From Clostridium fallax (GTDB lineage: Bacteria; Bacillota; Clostridia; Clostridiales; Clostridiaceae): 33,579 bases of DNA. The translations under genes were made by a program, and so were the position numbers. Of this stretch, positions 8,716-16,137 are shown piece by piece. The stretch spans positions 1-33,579 of the forward strand of contig NZ_FQVM01000027.1 of NCBI RefSeq assembly GCF_900129365.1, in the 5' to 3' direction. Numbering within the stretch: the stretch's first letter is position 1; each line of letters begins with the position of its first letter. The notes under the pieces were generated by a model that was given only the letters and a program-made list of their open reading frames with translations, did no database searches and was not told the origin of the DNA.

Positions 8716-8779
8716 ATTATTATAAACCCTTGTTAAATTGTTTGCAATAAAAATTGTATGTTTTTTAACAATTTTTATA

Positions 8780-9415
8780 TTATTGTTCTGACTCATTTAA
8801 TAAATAGATAAGAGTAAGTATACTTTCACTTAGATGTACATTTTCAACTATTATATTTTCTGGAACTACAAGATCTACTGGAGCAAAGTTCCAAACTCCT
8901 CTTACTCCTCCAGCTATAAGCTGATCACAAACCTTTTGTGCATTTACCTTTGGTACACATATAATTCCTATATCTACAGTATTTCTTTCTAAGAAATTAT
9001 CTAGTTCATCTATATCTTTTATTTCTATATCCCTAATTTTAATGCCTATAAGCTTTGGATTGGCATCAAAAATAGCTATTGTATTAAATCCTAACTTTTG
9101 AAAATGTCCATAGTTAGCAATTGCTTGCCCTATATTTCCTGCACCTATTATAACTGTATTATAATCTTTTTGAAGACCTAGTATATTGCTTATTTGATTA
9201 TAAAGTTCTCTGACATTATATCCGTATCCTTGTTGTCCAAAATCACCAAAGCAATTTAAGTCTTGACGAATTTGAGACGCTGTAAATCCTATCTTCTCGC
9301 TTAATTCCTTTGAAGAAATTCTATCTACATCATTTTTCATTAGCTCTGATAAATATCTGTGATATTTGGGTAATCTTTTGATTACAGCCATTGAAATATT
9401 CTTTTTTTTGTCCAT
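8780..9415 (-). CDS. rex: Redox-sensing transcriptional repressor Rex
   Basis: NADH-sensing repressor of fermentation genes. An N-terminal winged helix (about residues 5-80: SSKELSEKIGFTASQIRQDL, then FGDFGQQGYGYNV) precedes a Rossmann domain with NADH-binding VIIGAGNIGQAIANY near residue 90. The domain-swapped C-terminal helix is present. I choose the ATG at 9415 because AAAGGG lies 9 nt upstream; the GTG at 9424 directly abuts that site and is less likely. The natural length is then 211 residues, typical of Rex. Its operator is in the adjacent crt promoter, which makes the regulatory link direct. Confidence 0.95.
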   Translation of the reverse strand: MDKKKNISMAVIKRLPKYHRYLSELMKNDVDRISSKELSEKIGFTASQIRQDLNCFGDFGQQGYGYNVRELYNQISNILGLQKDYNTVIIGAGNIGQAIANYGHFQKLGFNTIAIFDANPKLIGIKIRDIEIKDIDELDNFLERNTVDIGIICVPKVNAQKVCDQLIAGGVRGVWNFAPVDLVVPENIIVENVHLSESILTLIYLLNESEQ

Positions 9416-9424
9416 CTTGGGCAC

Positions 9425-9859
9425 CCTTTCTATATGTATATATTCATCTATATAACATTTATTATTTTTTATTTATTACTATACTATATATATTAACATA
9501 AATTCATAATCCTTATCTATATTTTAACACTCTTTTACATAGTTTATATTAATTACAAAATTAAAATTATAAAATACTCTCTTTATATTTATATCCTATT
9601 ATATTATCCTATTTCAAGTATATTTAATCATTATCTCTATAAAATATTTAATTGATAAAATTTTAGCATTCAAATATATTTTTTATTAAATTTCTCTTTA
9701 AATATTATAATTTCACCCTTAACATATTAATATTTTTAACAAAGTTTTTTAATTTAAAATAAATTAAAAGTATATTTTATAAAAAACTATAAATCTTATA
9801 CTTTTACAATTTTTTATAAATATACTATTCAAATAAAGTTTTATATAATTAATAAAATT
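9425..9859. other. AT-rich intergenic region between mntP and rex
   Basis: About 435 bases, almost wholly A and T, with no convincing gene. It must hold the rex promoter (minus strand); a possible one is TTGAAA (9617-9612) and TATAAA (9593-9588) with an 18-nt spacer, but this is weak evidence. I see no clear terminator hairpin for mntP and no Rex-like site. Confidence 0.5.
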
Positions 9860-10423
9860 TTATAATAGATTAAGATGCTCTACTAATATTTTAGTTCCTA
9901 TAATTATTAATATAATTCCCCCAATAATTGCTGCCTTATTTTTAAGTATGTCCCCAAACTTTCTTCCTAAAAAAACACCAATAAAACTTAAGATACAAGT
10001 TATTAATCCTATAATAAAAACTGGCACTAATATATTAACATTTAAAAATGCAAGACTAACTCCAACAGCTAAAGCATCTATACTAGTAGCTATCGCTAAG
10101 AATAAAAACTGTTTATTATTATTTGCTGTTTCTTTATCTTCTTCTTTTTTAAATGCTTCAACAATCATATTTATTCCTATTATTCCAAGGACTATAAAAG
10201 CTATCCAGTGATCTATTAATGATATATACCTTGTAAAATTTTTTCCTAAGGCCCACCCTATAAAAGGCATTATTCCTTGAAAAACTCCAAAAAATAAACC
10301 ACATTTTATTGCTACTTTATTTCTTTCGCCTGAATTATTAATTTTCATTCCCATAGTTAATGATACAGCAAAAGCATCCATTGCAAGCCCTAAACTAATT
10401 AAAACAACAGAGAATATATTCAA
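9860..10423 (-). CDS. mntP: Manganese efflux pump MntP
   Basis: Inner-membrane manganese exporter, 187 residues, six predicted membrane helices in two repeated halves. The duplicated metal-site motif is visible: LGLAMDAFAVSLTMG at residues 12-26 and ATSIDALAVGVSLAF near 112-126, each with a buried aspartate. The start is TTG (10423-10421) with a GGAGG ribosome site 7 nt upstream. Upstream lie a consensus promoter and a structured leader that resembles the manganese riboswitch family and ends in a strong terminator, so expression probably depends on Mn2+. Next to it is the cadC-cadA metal efflux operon. Family assignment is secure. Confidence 0.94.
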   Translation of the reverse strand: MNIFSVVLISLGLAMDAFAVSLTMGMKINNSGERNKVAIKCGLFFGVFQGIMPFIGWALGKNFTRYISLIDHWIAFIVLGIIGINMIVEAFKKEEDKETANNNKQFLFLAIATSIDALAVGVSLAFLNVNILVPVFIIGLITCILSFIGVFLGRKFGDILKNKAAIIGGIILIIIGTKILVEHLNLL

Positions 10424-10554
10424 ATTAAAACCTCCAATAATTTTATAATATAAATAATATTTTTAATAATTTATTTACTATATTTTATTTTTGTTATTAA
10501 ATTTATATTTTAAATAAAGGAACTAAACTTAAATTAAAGATTTAATGATAAAAA

Positions 10555-10597
10555 TGGGACTTATGTATAACTCAACCCTTGTTATACATAAGTCCCA
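10555..10597 (-). terminator. Leader terminator of the mntP riboswitch
   Basis: Seventeen-base perfect stem: TGGGACTTATGTATAAC (10555-10571) and GTTATACATAAGTCCCA (10581-10597) with a 9-nt loop. On the minus strand it is followed by TTTTTATC. It sits about 100 nt from the predicted transcription start and about 130 nt before mntP, so it acts as an attenuator rather than an end-of-gene terminator. Confidence 0.88.
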
Positions 10598-10691
10598 CAA
10601 AATACAAAGCTAGATGAAAAACATCAGTGTATCAACTCACAATACTAAAGGTACTGTGCGCTACTCCCTATTGCCTGAAAGTATTCTCAAC
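10598..10691 (-). promoter_or_regulatory. Manganese (yybP-ykoY-like) riboswitch aptamer in the mntP leader
   Basis: The leader RNA contains AAUAGGGAGUAGCG, close to the conserved GGGGAGUAGCG loop of yybP-ykoY RNAs. It is followed by an 8-bp helix (CACAGUAC with GUAUUGUG), then GUUGAUACA, a small GAUG/CAUC hairpin, UAGC, and UAUU that can close the base helix with AAUA. That order matches the family, but a long P3 helix seen in some members is missing. Position ahead of mntP and the following terminator support a Mn2+ switch that turns on when metal binds. The call is from memory of the consensus, without a covariance model. Confidence 0.68.
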
Positions 10692-10697
10692 AAAATG

Positions 10698-10726
10698 ATT
10701 ATATTCAATAATAGTCCCTTTGTCAA
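10698..10726 (-). promoter_or_regulatory. Consensus promoter of the mntP leader
   Basis: Minus strand TTGACA (10726-10721) and TATAAT (10703-10698) with exactly 17 nt between them, a perfect vegetative promoter. Transcription should start near 10691. It reads into the riboswitch-like leader of mntP. Confidence 0.9.
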
Positions 10727-10847
10727 TGCGATTAACACATTATTTCTTAGATATTTGTTGGAATTCCTCGTCTTATGGATTTATATGTTATTTAATCATA
10801 AAGTATCCAGTATAATTAAGTCAAATAAGGATATTTTTTATAATAAA

Positions 10848-10888
10848 TACAGAAACTTTTAAAAAATATTTATTTAAAAGTTTCTGTA
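10848..10888 (-). terminator. Terminator of the cadC-cadA operon
   Basis: Sixteen-base perfect stem TACAGAAACTTTTAAA (10848-10863) with TTTAAAAGTTTCTGTA (10873-10888), 9-nt loop, followed on the minus strand by TTTATTATAAAAAA. It lies 16 nt after the cadA stop. Confidence 0.85.
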
Positions 10889-10903
10889 TGAATAAAACTT
10901 AAT

Positions 10904-13081
10904 TTATTTTAATTTTAAAGCTCTCATTGAGTTTAAAACTGCTATTAAAGCTACTCCTACATCTCCAAAAACAGCTTCCCACATAGTAGCAAATCCCATT
11001 GCACCTAAAATTAGTATTATAACTTTTACTGATAAAGCAAAGATTATATTCTCCCATACTATTCTATTTGTTTTTCTTGCAATTCTTATTGATAAAGGAA
11101 TCTTAGCTAGTTCATCATTCATTATTACAACATCTGCTGCCTCTATTGCTGCATCAGAACCTACTCCACCCATAGCTACTCCAATATCTGCTCTTGCTAG
11201 AACCGGTGCATCATTTATTCCATCACCTACAAACATAACTTTTCCATTAGAATTCTCTAAGAAAATCTCCTCTAATTTTTCTACTTTATCATTAGGAAGT
11301 AACTCTGCATAAGCTTCATCCAACTTTAAGTAATCTTTAACTTTACTAGAAACCTTTTTATTGTCTCCTGTAAGCATAATTACTTTCTTTACTCCTAATT
11401 TTTTTAGATAATCTATAGTAATTGCTGAATCTTTCTTTATTTCATCTCCAATAAGTATATATCCATAATATACTTTATTTATTGCAATATGAACTAAAGT
11501 TCCCATCTCATTGCTATCATTACATCTTATATTAAACATATCCATAAGCTTTTTATTTCCTGCTAGAATATTTTTACCATTTACTTCAACTTGAATTCCA
11601 AATCCAGCAATTTCTTTATAATTTTTTATTAAATTCTTATTAATCTTCTTATCATATTTTTCTGTTATAGACTTTGCTATAGGATGATTAGAATAACTTT
11701 CCGCATAAGCTGCATATTTTAATATATCCTCTTTTGAAACATCTCCTATATTTTGAACTTTAAGAACTTTAAATACACCTTTAGTTAAAGTTCCTGTCTT
11801 ATCAAATACAACAGTATTTATGTTTTTTAAAGTTTCTAAATAGTTTCCACCTTTAATTAGTATACCTTTTTTAGATGCTGCACCTATCCCTCCAAAGAAT
11901 CCTAAAGGTATAGAAATAACTAAAGCACAAGGACATGAAACTACTAAAAATACTAAAGCTCTATTAACCCATTCTGAAATTGTTCCAATTCCTAAAAGTA
12001 ATGGTGGTATAAATGCTAAAGCTACAGCACCTAAAACTACTATTGGAGTATAGTATTTTGCAAATTTAGTTATAAACTTTTCTGTTTTAGCTTTCTTACT
12101 ACCGGCATTTTGTACAAGTTCTAATATTTTAGATACTGTTGATTCTCCAAAATCCTTTGTCACTTTTATTTTTAAAAGTCCGTTTTTATTTATACACCCT
12201 GCTAAAATTTCATCATTTTCTTTCACTTCTCTTAATATAGATTCTCCAGTTAAAGCTGAAGTATCCAAGAATCCCTCTCCTTCTATTATAGTACCATCTA
12301 AAGGAACTTTTTCTCCTGGTTTTACAATTATATATTCTCCTATATTAACTCTTTCTGGAGCTACTTTTGTCTCTTTATTACCTACTATTAAATTAGCGTA
12401 ATCAGGTCTTATATCCATTAATTCTTCAATTGATTTTCTTGATCTATTCACTGCTAAACTTTGAAACATTTCTCCTACTTGATAAAATATCATTACTGCC
12501 ACAGCTTCTGGAAACTCTTTTATAGCAAAAGCTCCTATAGTAGCTACACTCATAAGAAAATTTTCATCGAATACTTCACCTTTTAATATATTCTTAAATG
12601 CTTTATATACAATTTCTCCACCTACTAAGATATAACTTATTAAGAAAATAATAAACTTTTTAGACATGTCTACTTTTATAGTCAATCCAATTATAAATAG
12701 TATAAATCCTATAGAAAATTTTATAATTTCTTTTGTTTCTAAATTTTCCATAAAGCTTACTTTTGATTGTTTTTTTTCTTTATTTTTTATAATTATCTTT
12801 CTATCAGAAGATTTTGAAATTACTGATGGTCTTTTTATTTTATTATTCCCATGTTTTTTTTCACTGACAATAACATCTGGCTCTAACTTCTTTATTATAT
12901 CTTTTGTTTTTATAATAATATCATCATTATTTTCATCTTTATAACCTTCTATAATTAAAGATTTAGTAGCAAAATTTAATGTTGCTTCTTTAACATTTTC
13001 CAATCTATTTACACGATCTTCTATTTTAGCAGCACATCCAGCACAATCTAACCCTTCAAGGTTTAAAAATATCTTGCTCAT
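10904..13081 (-). CDS. cadA: P1B-type heavy-metal ATPase, Cd2+/Zn2+ exporter
   Basis: Membrane ATPase that exports divalent soft metals. Domains in order: N-terminal HMA metal-binding domain with LDCAGC (C13, C16), a lysine-rich linker of about 60 residues, membrane helices from about 118, actuator TGES (TALTGES, near 277), the transmembrane metal site C383-P384-C385, phosphorylated D427 in DKTGTLTKG, the HP motif in SNHPIAK, and MFVGDGINDAP in the nucleotide domain. The CPC motif followed by ALVISIPLGFFGGIG is typical of the Cd/Zn subgroup, not copper ATPases. The length of 725 residues is normal. It lies 24 nt after cadC with ribosome site AAAGGGGGAG. Metal identity is inferred; manganese or cobalt cannot be excluded. 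Confidence 0.92.
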   Translation of the reverse strand: MSKIFLNLEGLDCAGCAAKIEDRVNRLENVKEATLNFATKSLIIEGYKDENNDDIIIKTKDIIKKLEPDVIVSEKKHGNNKIKRPSVISKSSDRKIIIKNKEKKQSKVSFMENLETKEIIKFSIGFILFIIGLTIKVDMSKKFIIFLISYILVGGEIVYKAFKNILKGEVFDENFLMSVATIGAFAIKEFPEAVAVMIFYQVGEMFQSLAVNRSRKSIEELMDIRPDYANLIVGNKETKVAPERVNIGEYIIVKPGEKVPLDGTIIEGEGFLDTSALTGESILREVKENDEILAGCINKNGLLKIKVTKDFGESTVSKILELVQNAGSKKAKTEKFITKFAKYYTPIVVLGAVALAFIPPLLLGIGTISEWVNRALVFLVVSCPCALVISIPLGFFGGIGAASKKGILIKGGNYLETLKNINTVVFDKTGTLTKGVFKVLKVQNIGDVSKEDILKYAAYAESYSNHPIAKSITEKYDKKINKNLIKNYKEIAGFGIQVEVNGKNILAGNKKLMDMFNIRCNDSNEMGTLVHIAINKVYYGYILIGDEIKKDSAITIDYLKKLGVKKVIMLTGDNKKVSSKVKDYLKLDEAYAELLPNDKVEKLEEIFLENSNGKVMFVGDGINDAPVLARADIGVAMGGVGSDAAIEAADVVIMNDELAKIPLSIRIARKTNRIVWENIIFALSVKVIILILGAMGFATMWEAVFGDVGVALIAVLNSMRALKLK

Positions 13082-13105
13082 AATCTGCTCCCCCTTTAAA
13101 TATTG

Positions 13106-13462
13106 CTATTCTTTTATATGGCTTAATCCTTCATCAAAAATATGTTTTATATGCTCATCATCAAGAGAATAATAAATAACCTTACCATCTCTTCTAAACT
13201 TTACAAGCCTTGCTTGTTTTAAAACTCTAAGTTGATGGGATACTGCCGATTGAGTCATAGATAATAAATTTGCAATATCACACACACACATTTCTGACTC
13301 GAATAACGCACATATTATTTTTATTCTTGTTGAATCTCCAAAAACTTTGAAGAATTCAGCTAAATCATAAAGCAATTCTTCTTTCGGAAGTTTATTTTTT
13401 ACCTTTGAAATTATATCTTCATGTATGATAGAAGAATTACAAGTTTCTATTTTTGATTTCAC
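13106..13462 (-). CDS. cadC: ArsR/SmtB-family metal-sensing repressor, CadC-like
   Basis: Winged-helix repressor of 118 residues that leaves DNA when it binds metal. The sensor motif EMCVCDIANLL is present, with C59 and C61, and an N-terminal C8 that could complete the CadC-type thiolate site; C11 of the staphylococcal protein is not matched. The second, helix-5 zinc site is suggested by D102, H104, H115 and E118. The DNA-recognition helix is MTQSAVSHQLRVLKQA. The start is GTG (13462-13460) behind a GGAGAG ribosome site. It is first in the operon with cadA, and a perfect palindromic operator overlaps its transcription start. Confidence 0.92.
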   Translation of the reverse strand: MKSKIETCNSSIIHEDIISKVKNKLPKEELLYDLAEFFKVFGDSTRIKIICALFESEMCVCDIANLLSMTQSAVSHQLRVLKQARLVKFRRDGKVIYYSLDDEHIKHIFDEGLSHIKE

Positions 13463-13482
13463 TTTAATTCACTCTCCTTTAT

Positions 13483-13504
13483 CATATGAATAAGTATTCA
13501 TATG
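13483..13504. promoter_or_regulatory. CadC operator
   Basis: A perfect inverted repeat with arms CATATGAATA and TATTCATATG and a 2-nt AG spacer. It matches the ATATGAA-N-TTCATAT pattern usual for ArsR/SmtB repressors and lies between the promoter and the cadC start, overlapping the early transcribed region. A single extra half-site, CATATGAAT, occurs near 13602. Confidence 0.82.
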
Positions 13505-13514
13505 TTCATATATT

Positions 13515-13543
13515 ATTTTATTCTTCACAAAAAAAAATGTCAA
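13515..13543 (-). promoter_or_regulatory. Promoter of cadC-cadA
   Basis: Minus strand TTGACA (13543-13538) and TAAAAT (13520-13515) with a 17-nt spacer. Transcription would start near 13508, just before the palindromic operator. Confidence 0.75.
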
Positions 13544-13712
13544 TATCATTAAATAAATTTTTAATATTTTATTATTAATTTTTATCATTGATTTTTATCA
13601 TCATATGAATTTATAATATTAATTAATAATTTATAATATAATTTAAATATCTTATTAAAATTATTAGGTAATTAATATTAACTATAAAAATTTATACCTT
13701 TAGGAGTTTAAT

Positions 13713-14750
13713 ATGACCAAATCTGCAGAAATTATTGATATATTAACAGAAGCTTTAAAATATGAAAATTTATTAAAGAATGGCAGTAATCTTTTTAATT
13801 CCATTTTTAAGCTAATAAATAAAAAAAAGATTCCAAGTTTTATTATAGATAGAATTACTGAAATAATTAATGATTATTCAAATAAATACCCTTTAAATTT
13901 AGAGAATTATATTATTTATGAAAATTGTGCTCTTTTGCTATCATTATGTGAAAAGTATCAAGAATCTTTAAAACTTTTCCTTTCTATATGCAAACTCCCA
14001 TTAGATATGTATTACAAGAACAAGATATACTGTAACTCAGTTAAATGTCATATGCGCTTAGGTAATTATAAAAAAGCTATAAATCTTTGTAATTTTTGTA
14101 TAAAAAATATACATTATTTAGATCAAGATACAGCTTTTAATTGTCATTTTAATTTAGCATTATGTTATAAAAACATAATGGATTACGATAAATCTTTAGA
14201 GGAAATTCAAAATATTGAATACTTTTTCAATATGTCTAAATTTAATATATTTGATACATTACTTTTAAAAGCTAATTTGTTAGCTGAAAAAAATTATACA
14301 GATAGTGCTATGGCAATTTATAATTTAATTTTTAATTCTAGTAGTAAATCTTCTCATAAACTAATAATCACCTGCCACATCATGGAAATATACATAAACT
14401 CAAATGATGTTTATTTATTAAAAAAGTCTTTAAGAAATATAAAAAATTATATAAAATCTGATGATAATTTTTGTTCCAGAAGATATTATCAATTTGTTTA
14501 CTATAGTATGTTAAAAGGGTATTGTTTTATAGAAGATTATAATAAATCATCTGAATGCATTATAAATATACTAAATAATGCCATAAAGGCAACAAATTAT
14601 AAATATATAGACAAGGTGTTTCAAGAAATGGTTAAATTTTATTCTAAAATACCTTCTAAAGATTATTTAAAAATAAAAAACTTATTTAATAAAATAATGT
14701 CCTCTGATAATTTTTATAATAAAAAAACTATAAAAGAATTTTTATATTAA
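13713..14750 (+). CDS. TPR-type helical repeat protein, function unknown
   Basis: A soluble protein of 345 residues, rich in Lys, Asn and Ile, that looks wholly alpha-helical. Repeating helix pairs resemble tetratricopeptide repeats, for example YQESLKLFLSICKLP near residue 87, GNYKKAINLCNFC near 116 and DYDKSLEEIQNIEYF near 157. No N-terminal helix-turn-helix is visible. The repeat region resembles those of peptide-sensing RRNPP regulators, but the missing DNA-binding domain means I do not claim that role. AGGAG lies 6 nt before the ATG. It is one of few plus-strand genes and shares a bidirectional terminator with the convergent KAP NTPase gene. Partners are unknown. Confidence 0.78.
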   Translation: MTKSAEIIDILTEALKYENLLKNGSNLFNSIFKLINKKKIPSFIIDRITEIINDYSNKYPLNLENYIIYENCALLLSLCEKYQESLKLFLSICKLPLDMYYKNKIYCNSVKCHMRLGNYKKAINLCNFCIKNIHYLDQDTAFNCHFNLALCYKNIMDYDKSLEEIQNIEYFFNMSKFNIFDTLLLKANLLAEKNYTDSAMAIYNLIFNSSSKSSHKLIITCHIMEIYINSNDVYLLKKSLRNIKNYIKSDDNFCSRRYYQFVYYSMLKGYCFIEDYNKSSECIINILNNAIKATNYKYIDKVFQEMVKFYSKIPSKDYLKIKNLFNKIMSSDNFYNKKTIKEFLY

Positions 14751-14762
14751 ATCATATTTTAA

Positions 14763-14809
14763 ATAAAAGCATTTTAGAGATATTTATAAATATTCTAAAA
14801 TGCTTTTAT
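14763..14809. terminator. Bidirectional terminator between the TPR and KAP genes
   Basis: Sixteen-base perfect stem ATAAAAGCATTTTAGA (14763-14778) and TCTAAAATGCTTTTAT (14794-14809) with a 15-nt loop. T-rich sequence follows on the plus strand and AT-rich sequence on the minus strand. It ends both convergent genes. Confidence 0.85.
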
Positions 14810-14812
14810 TTT

Positions 14813-15820
14813 TTAAATTTTTTCTCTCTCACAAATTAATGTTTCTACTGTTTTTTCTATTAATAAAGCTGTATCTGAAAAACTTCCTACATCTCCTTGA
14901 TTTTCAAATTGTTCTATGGCATTTCTAATCACATATTCATTTATATATTTATCTTCAATATCTATCTTCCTATAAACATTAGGATAAAATATCTTTAAAC
15001 CTTCTACTATTAAAAAATTTTCAATTTTATTTTCTTCTATAAATATCTTGAAATCTATTGTATTTAAAAACTTATTAACTATTCTTATATTAGTTAATTT
15101 ATCTTTAAAAAACTCGCTAAATAATTCCTTTATACCTTTAAATAAATCCTTAGAAATTTTAAATCCTTTTTTCTGAATAATTTTTTCGCTTTCCTTAATT
15201 AAATATTCTAGCAAGTCATTTTTATTGCTATTTTTTATAGTTACTTCTATATCTACAACTTTATTTATATATTCTCTTGCAATTTTTTCTCCATTTTTCC
15301 CAAAACACATTCCTAAATTTGAAGATAAAATATCACTGTCATAGCACAATAGATATATTACATTATCAAAATCATACTTATTTTTTATTATAGATAATAT
15401 GTTTCTTATACTCTTGCTTTCTCCCCTATCTAAATCATCAATTATAAGAACTAATTTTTCATTTTTAATCCTTAATTTTTCATTTAAAATATTTTTATAT
15501 TCATAAGTTTCTTTTGCAAAAATGCTTGAACTTTTCTCATATTTAATAAGTAATTCGTCATTTATTAAATTATTTAACTTTATAAATAATTGATTTATAA
15601 ATTCATTTTCATCTTTCATATAAAAAATATTTAAATATTCTATCCTTAATTTTTTATCTTTTTTTAATATCTTTTCTACTTCTTTTACTATACTTGTTTT
15701 TCCGCCACCATTTATTCCCTGTATTCCTATTATTGTAGCTGTATTATTATTAAGCAGTTTTATTCCTTGTACAATATCTTCTATATCAGATAAATTTAGA
15801 TTATAAAGCTTTTTATCCAT
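14813..15820 (-). CDS. Solo KAP-family P-loop NTPase
   Basis: A 335-residue protein with an intact P-loop GINGGGKT (G35 to T42) and Walker B LVLIIDDLDR (residues 123-132), the arrangement of KAP NTPases within the STAND-like ATPases. Most KAP proteins carry membrane helices inserted in the ATPase core; I see none here. The C-terminal 130 residues are helical and charged, without a recognised effector. KAP proteins are often found in phage defence or at membranes, but here there is no partner gene beside it. Translation signals are odd: a perfect AGGAGG (15860-15865) lies 39 nt upstream, with no usable start codon near it, so the ATG at 15820 seems poorly served. Function unknown. Confidence 0.8.
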   Translation of the reverse strand: MDKKLYNLNLSDIEDIVQGIKLLNNNTATIIGIQGINGGGKTSIVKEVEKILKKDKKLRIEYLNIFYMKDENEFINQLFIKLNNLINDELLIKYEKSSSIFAKETYEYKNILNEKLRIKNEKLVLIIDDLDRGESKSIRNILSIIKNKYDFDNVIYLLCYDSDILSSNLGMCFGKNGEKIAREYINKVVDIEVTIKNSNKNDLLEYLIKESEKIIQKKGFKISKDLFKGIKELFSEFFKDKLTNIRIVNKFLNTIDFKIFIEENKIENFLIVEGLKIFYPNVYRKIDIEDKYINEYVIRNAIEQFENQGDVGSFSDTALLIEKTVETLICEREKI

Positions 15821-16050
15821 ATCTAATATATTATTAATCTATTTAAAATTAATAATTTTCCTCCTAAAATTACTTCCTAATACTATATTATGGATATTAC
15901 TTAAATAGTTGTTATTAAAATAATTATATTTAATATAAAAGAAAAAACTTTTATGTATCTAAAGTCTATAATAAATATAAAAAAAGATACTCTATAAAAA
16001 TTCTCCTTTTTAAGTGGCTTATATTTATTTTTAAATAAATGTATAAATAA
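15821..16050. other. Intergenic region upstream of the KAP gene
   Basis: AT-rich stretch between the KAP gene and the topB terminator. It contains the orphan AGGAGG at 15860-15865 and presumably the KAP promoter, which I cannot place with confidence. No gene or stable RNA structure is evident. Confidence 0.5.
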
Positions 16051-16110
16051 AAAGAAGGCCTTACCTAAATTAATTTTTTAAAAATTATTTTAGGTGAACC
16101 TTCTCTTTTT
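16051..16110 (-). terminator. Terminator of the parA-topB operon
   Basis: AGAAGG (16053-16058) pairs with CCTTCT (16099-16104), enclosing an ACCTAAA/TTTAGGT helix and an AT-rich inner stem. On the minus strand it is followed by TTTTTATTTAT. It lies 28 nt after the topB stop. Confidence 0.8.
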
Positions 16111-16137
16111 AATTATTTATAATTTATTTTAAAGGAA

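Noticed and set aside
10555..10597. Seventeen-base inverted repeat as an insertion-sequence end
   Set aside because: There is no transposase remnant and no second copy nearby; promoter, leader and T-tract make a leader terminator the better explanation.
10614..10862. Reading frame of about 80 codons on the plus strand
   Set aside because: It lies opposite the mntP promoter, riboswitch-like leader and the cadA terminator, has no ribosome site, and its sequence is explained by those elements.
12666..12944. Plus-strand open frame of 92 codons
   Set aside because: Antisense to the linker region of cadA; hydrophobic by chance of AT-rich codons.
15821..16137. Possible small RNA gene between the KAP and topB genes
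   Set aside because: Only the topB terminator is supported; no promoter with a matching terminator could be seen for an independent transcript.
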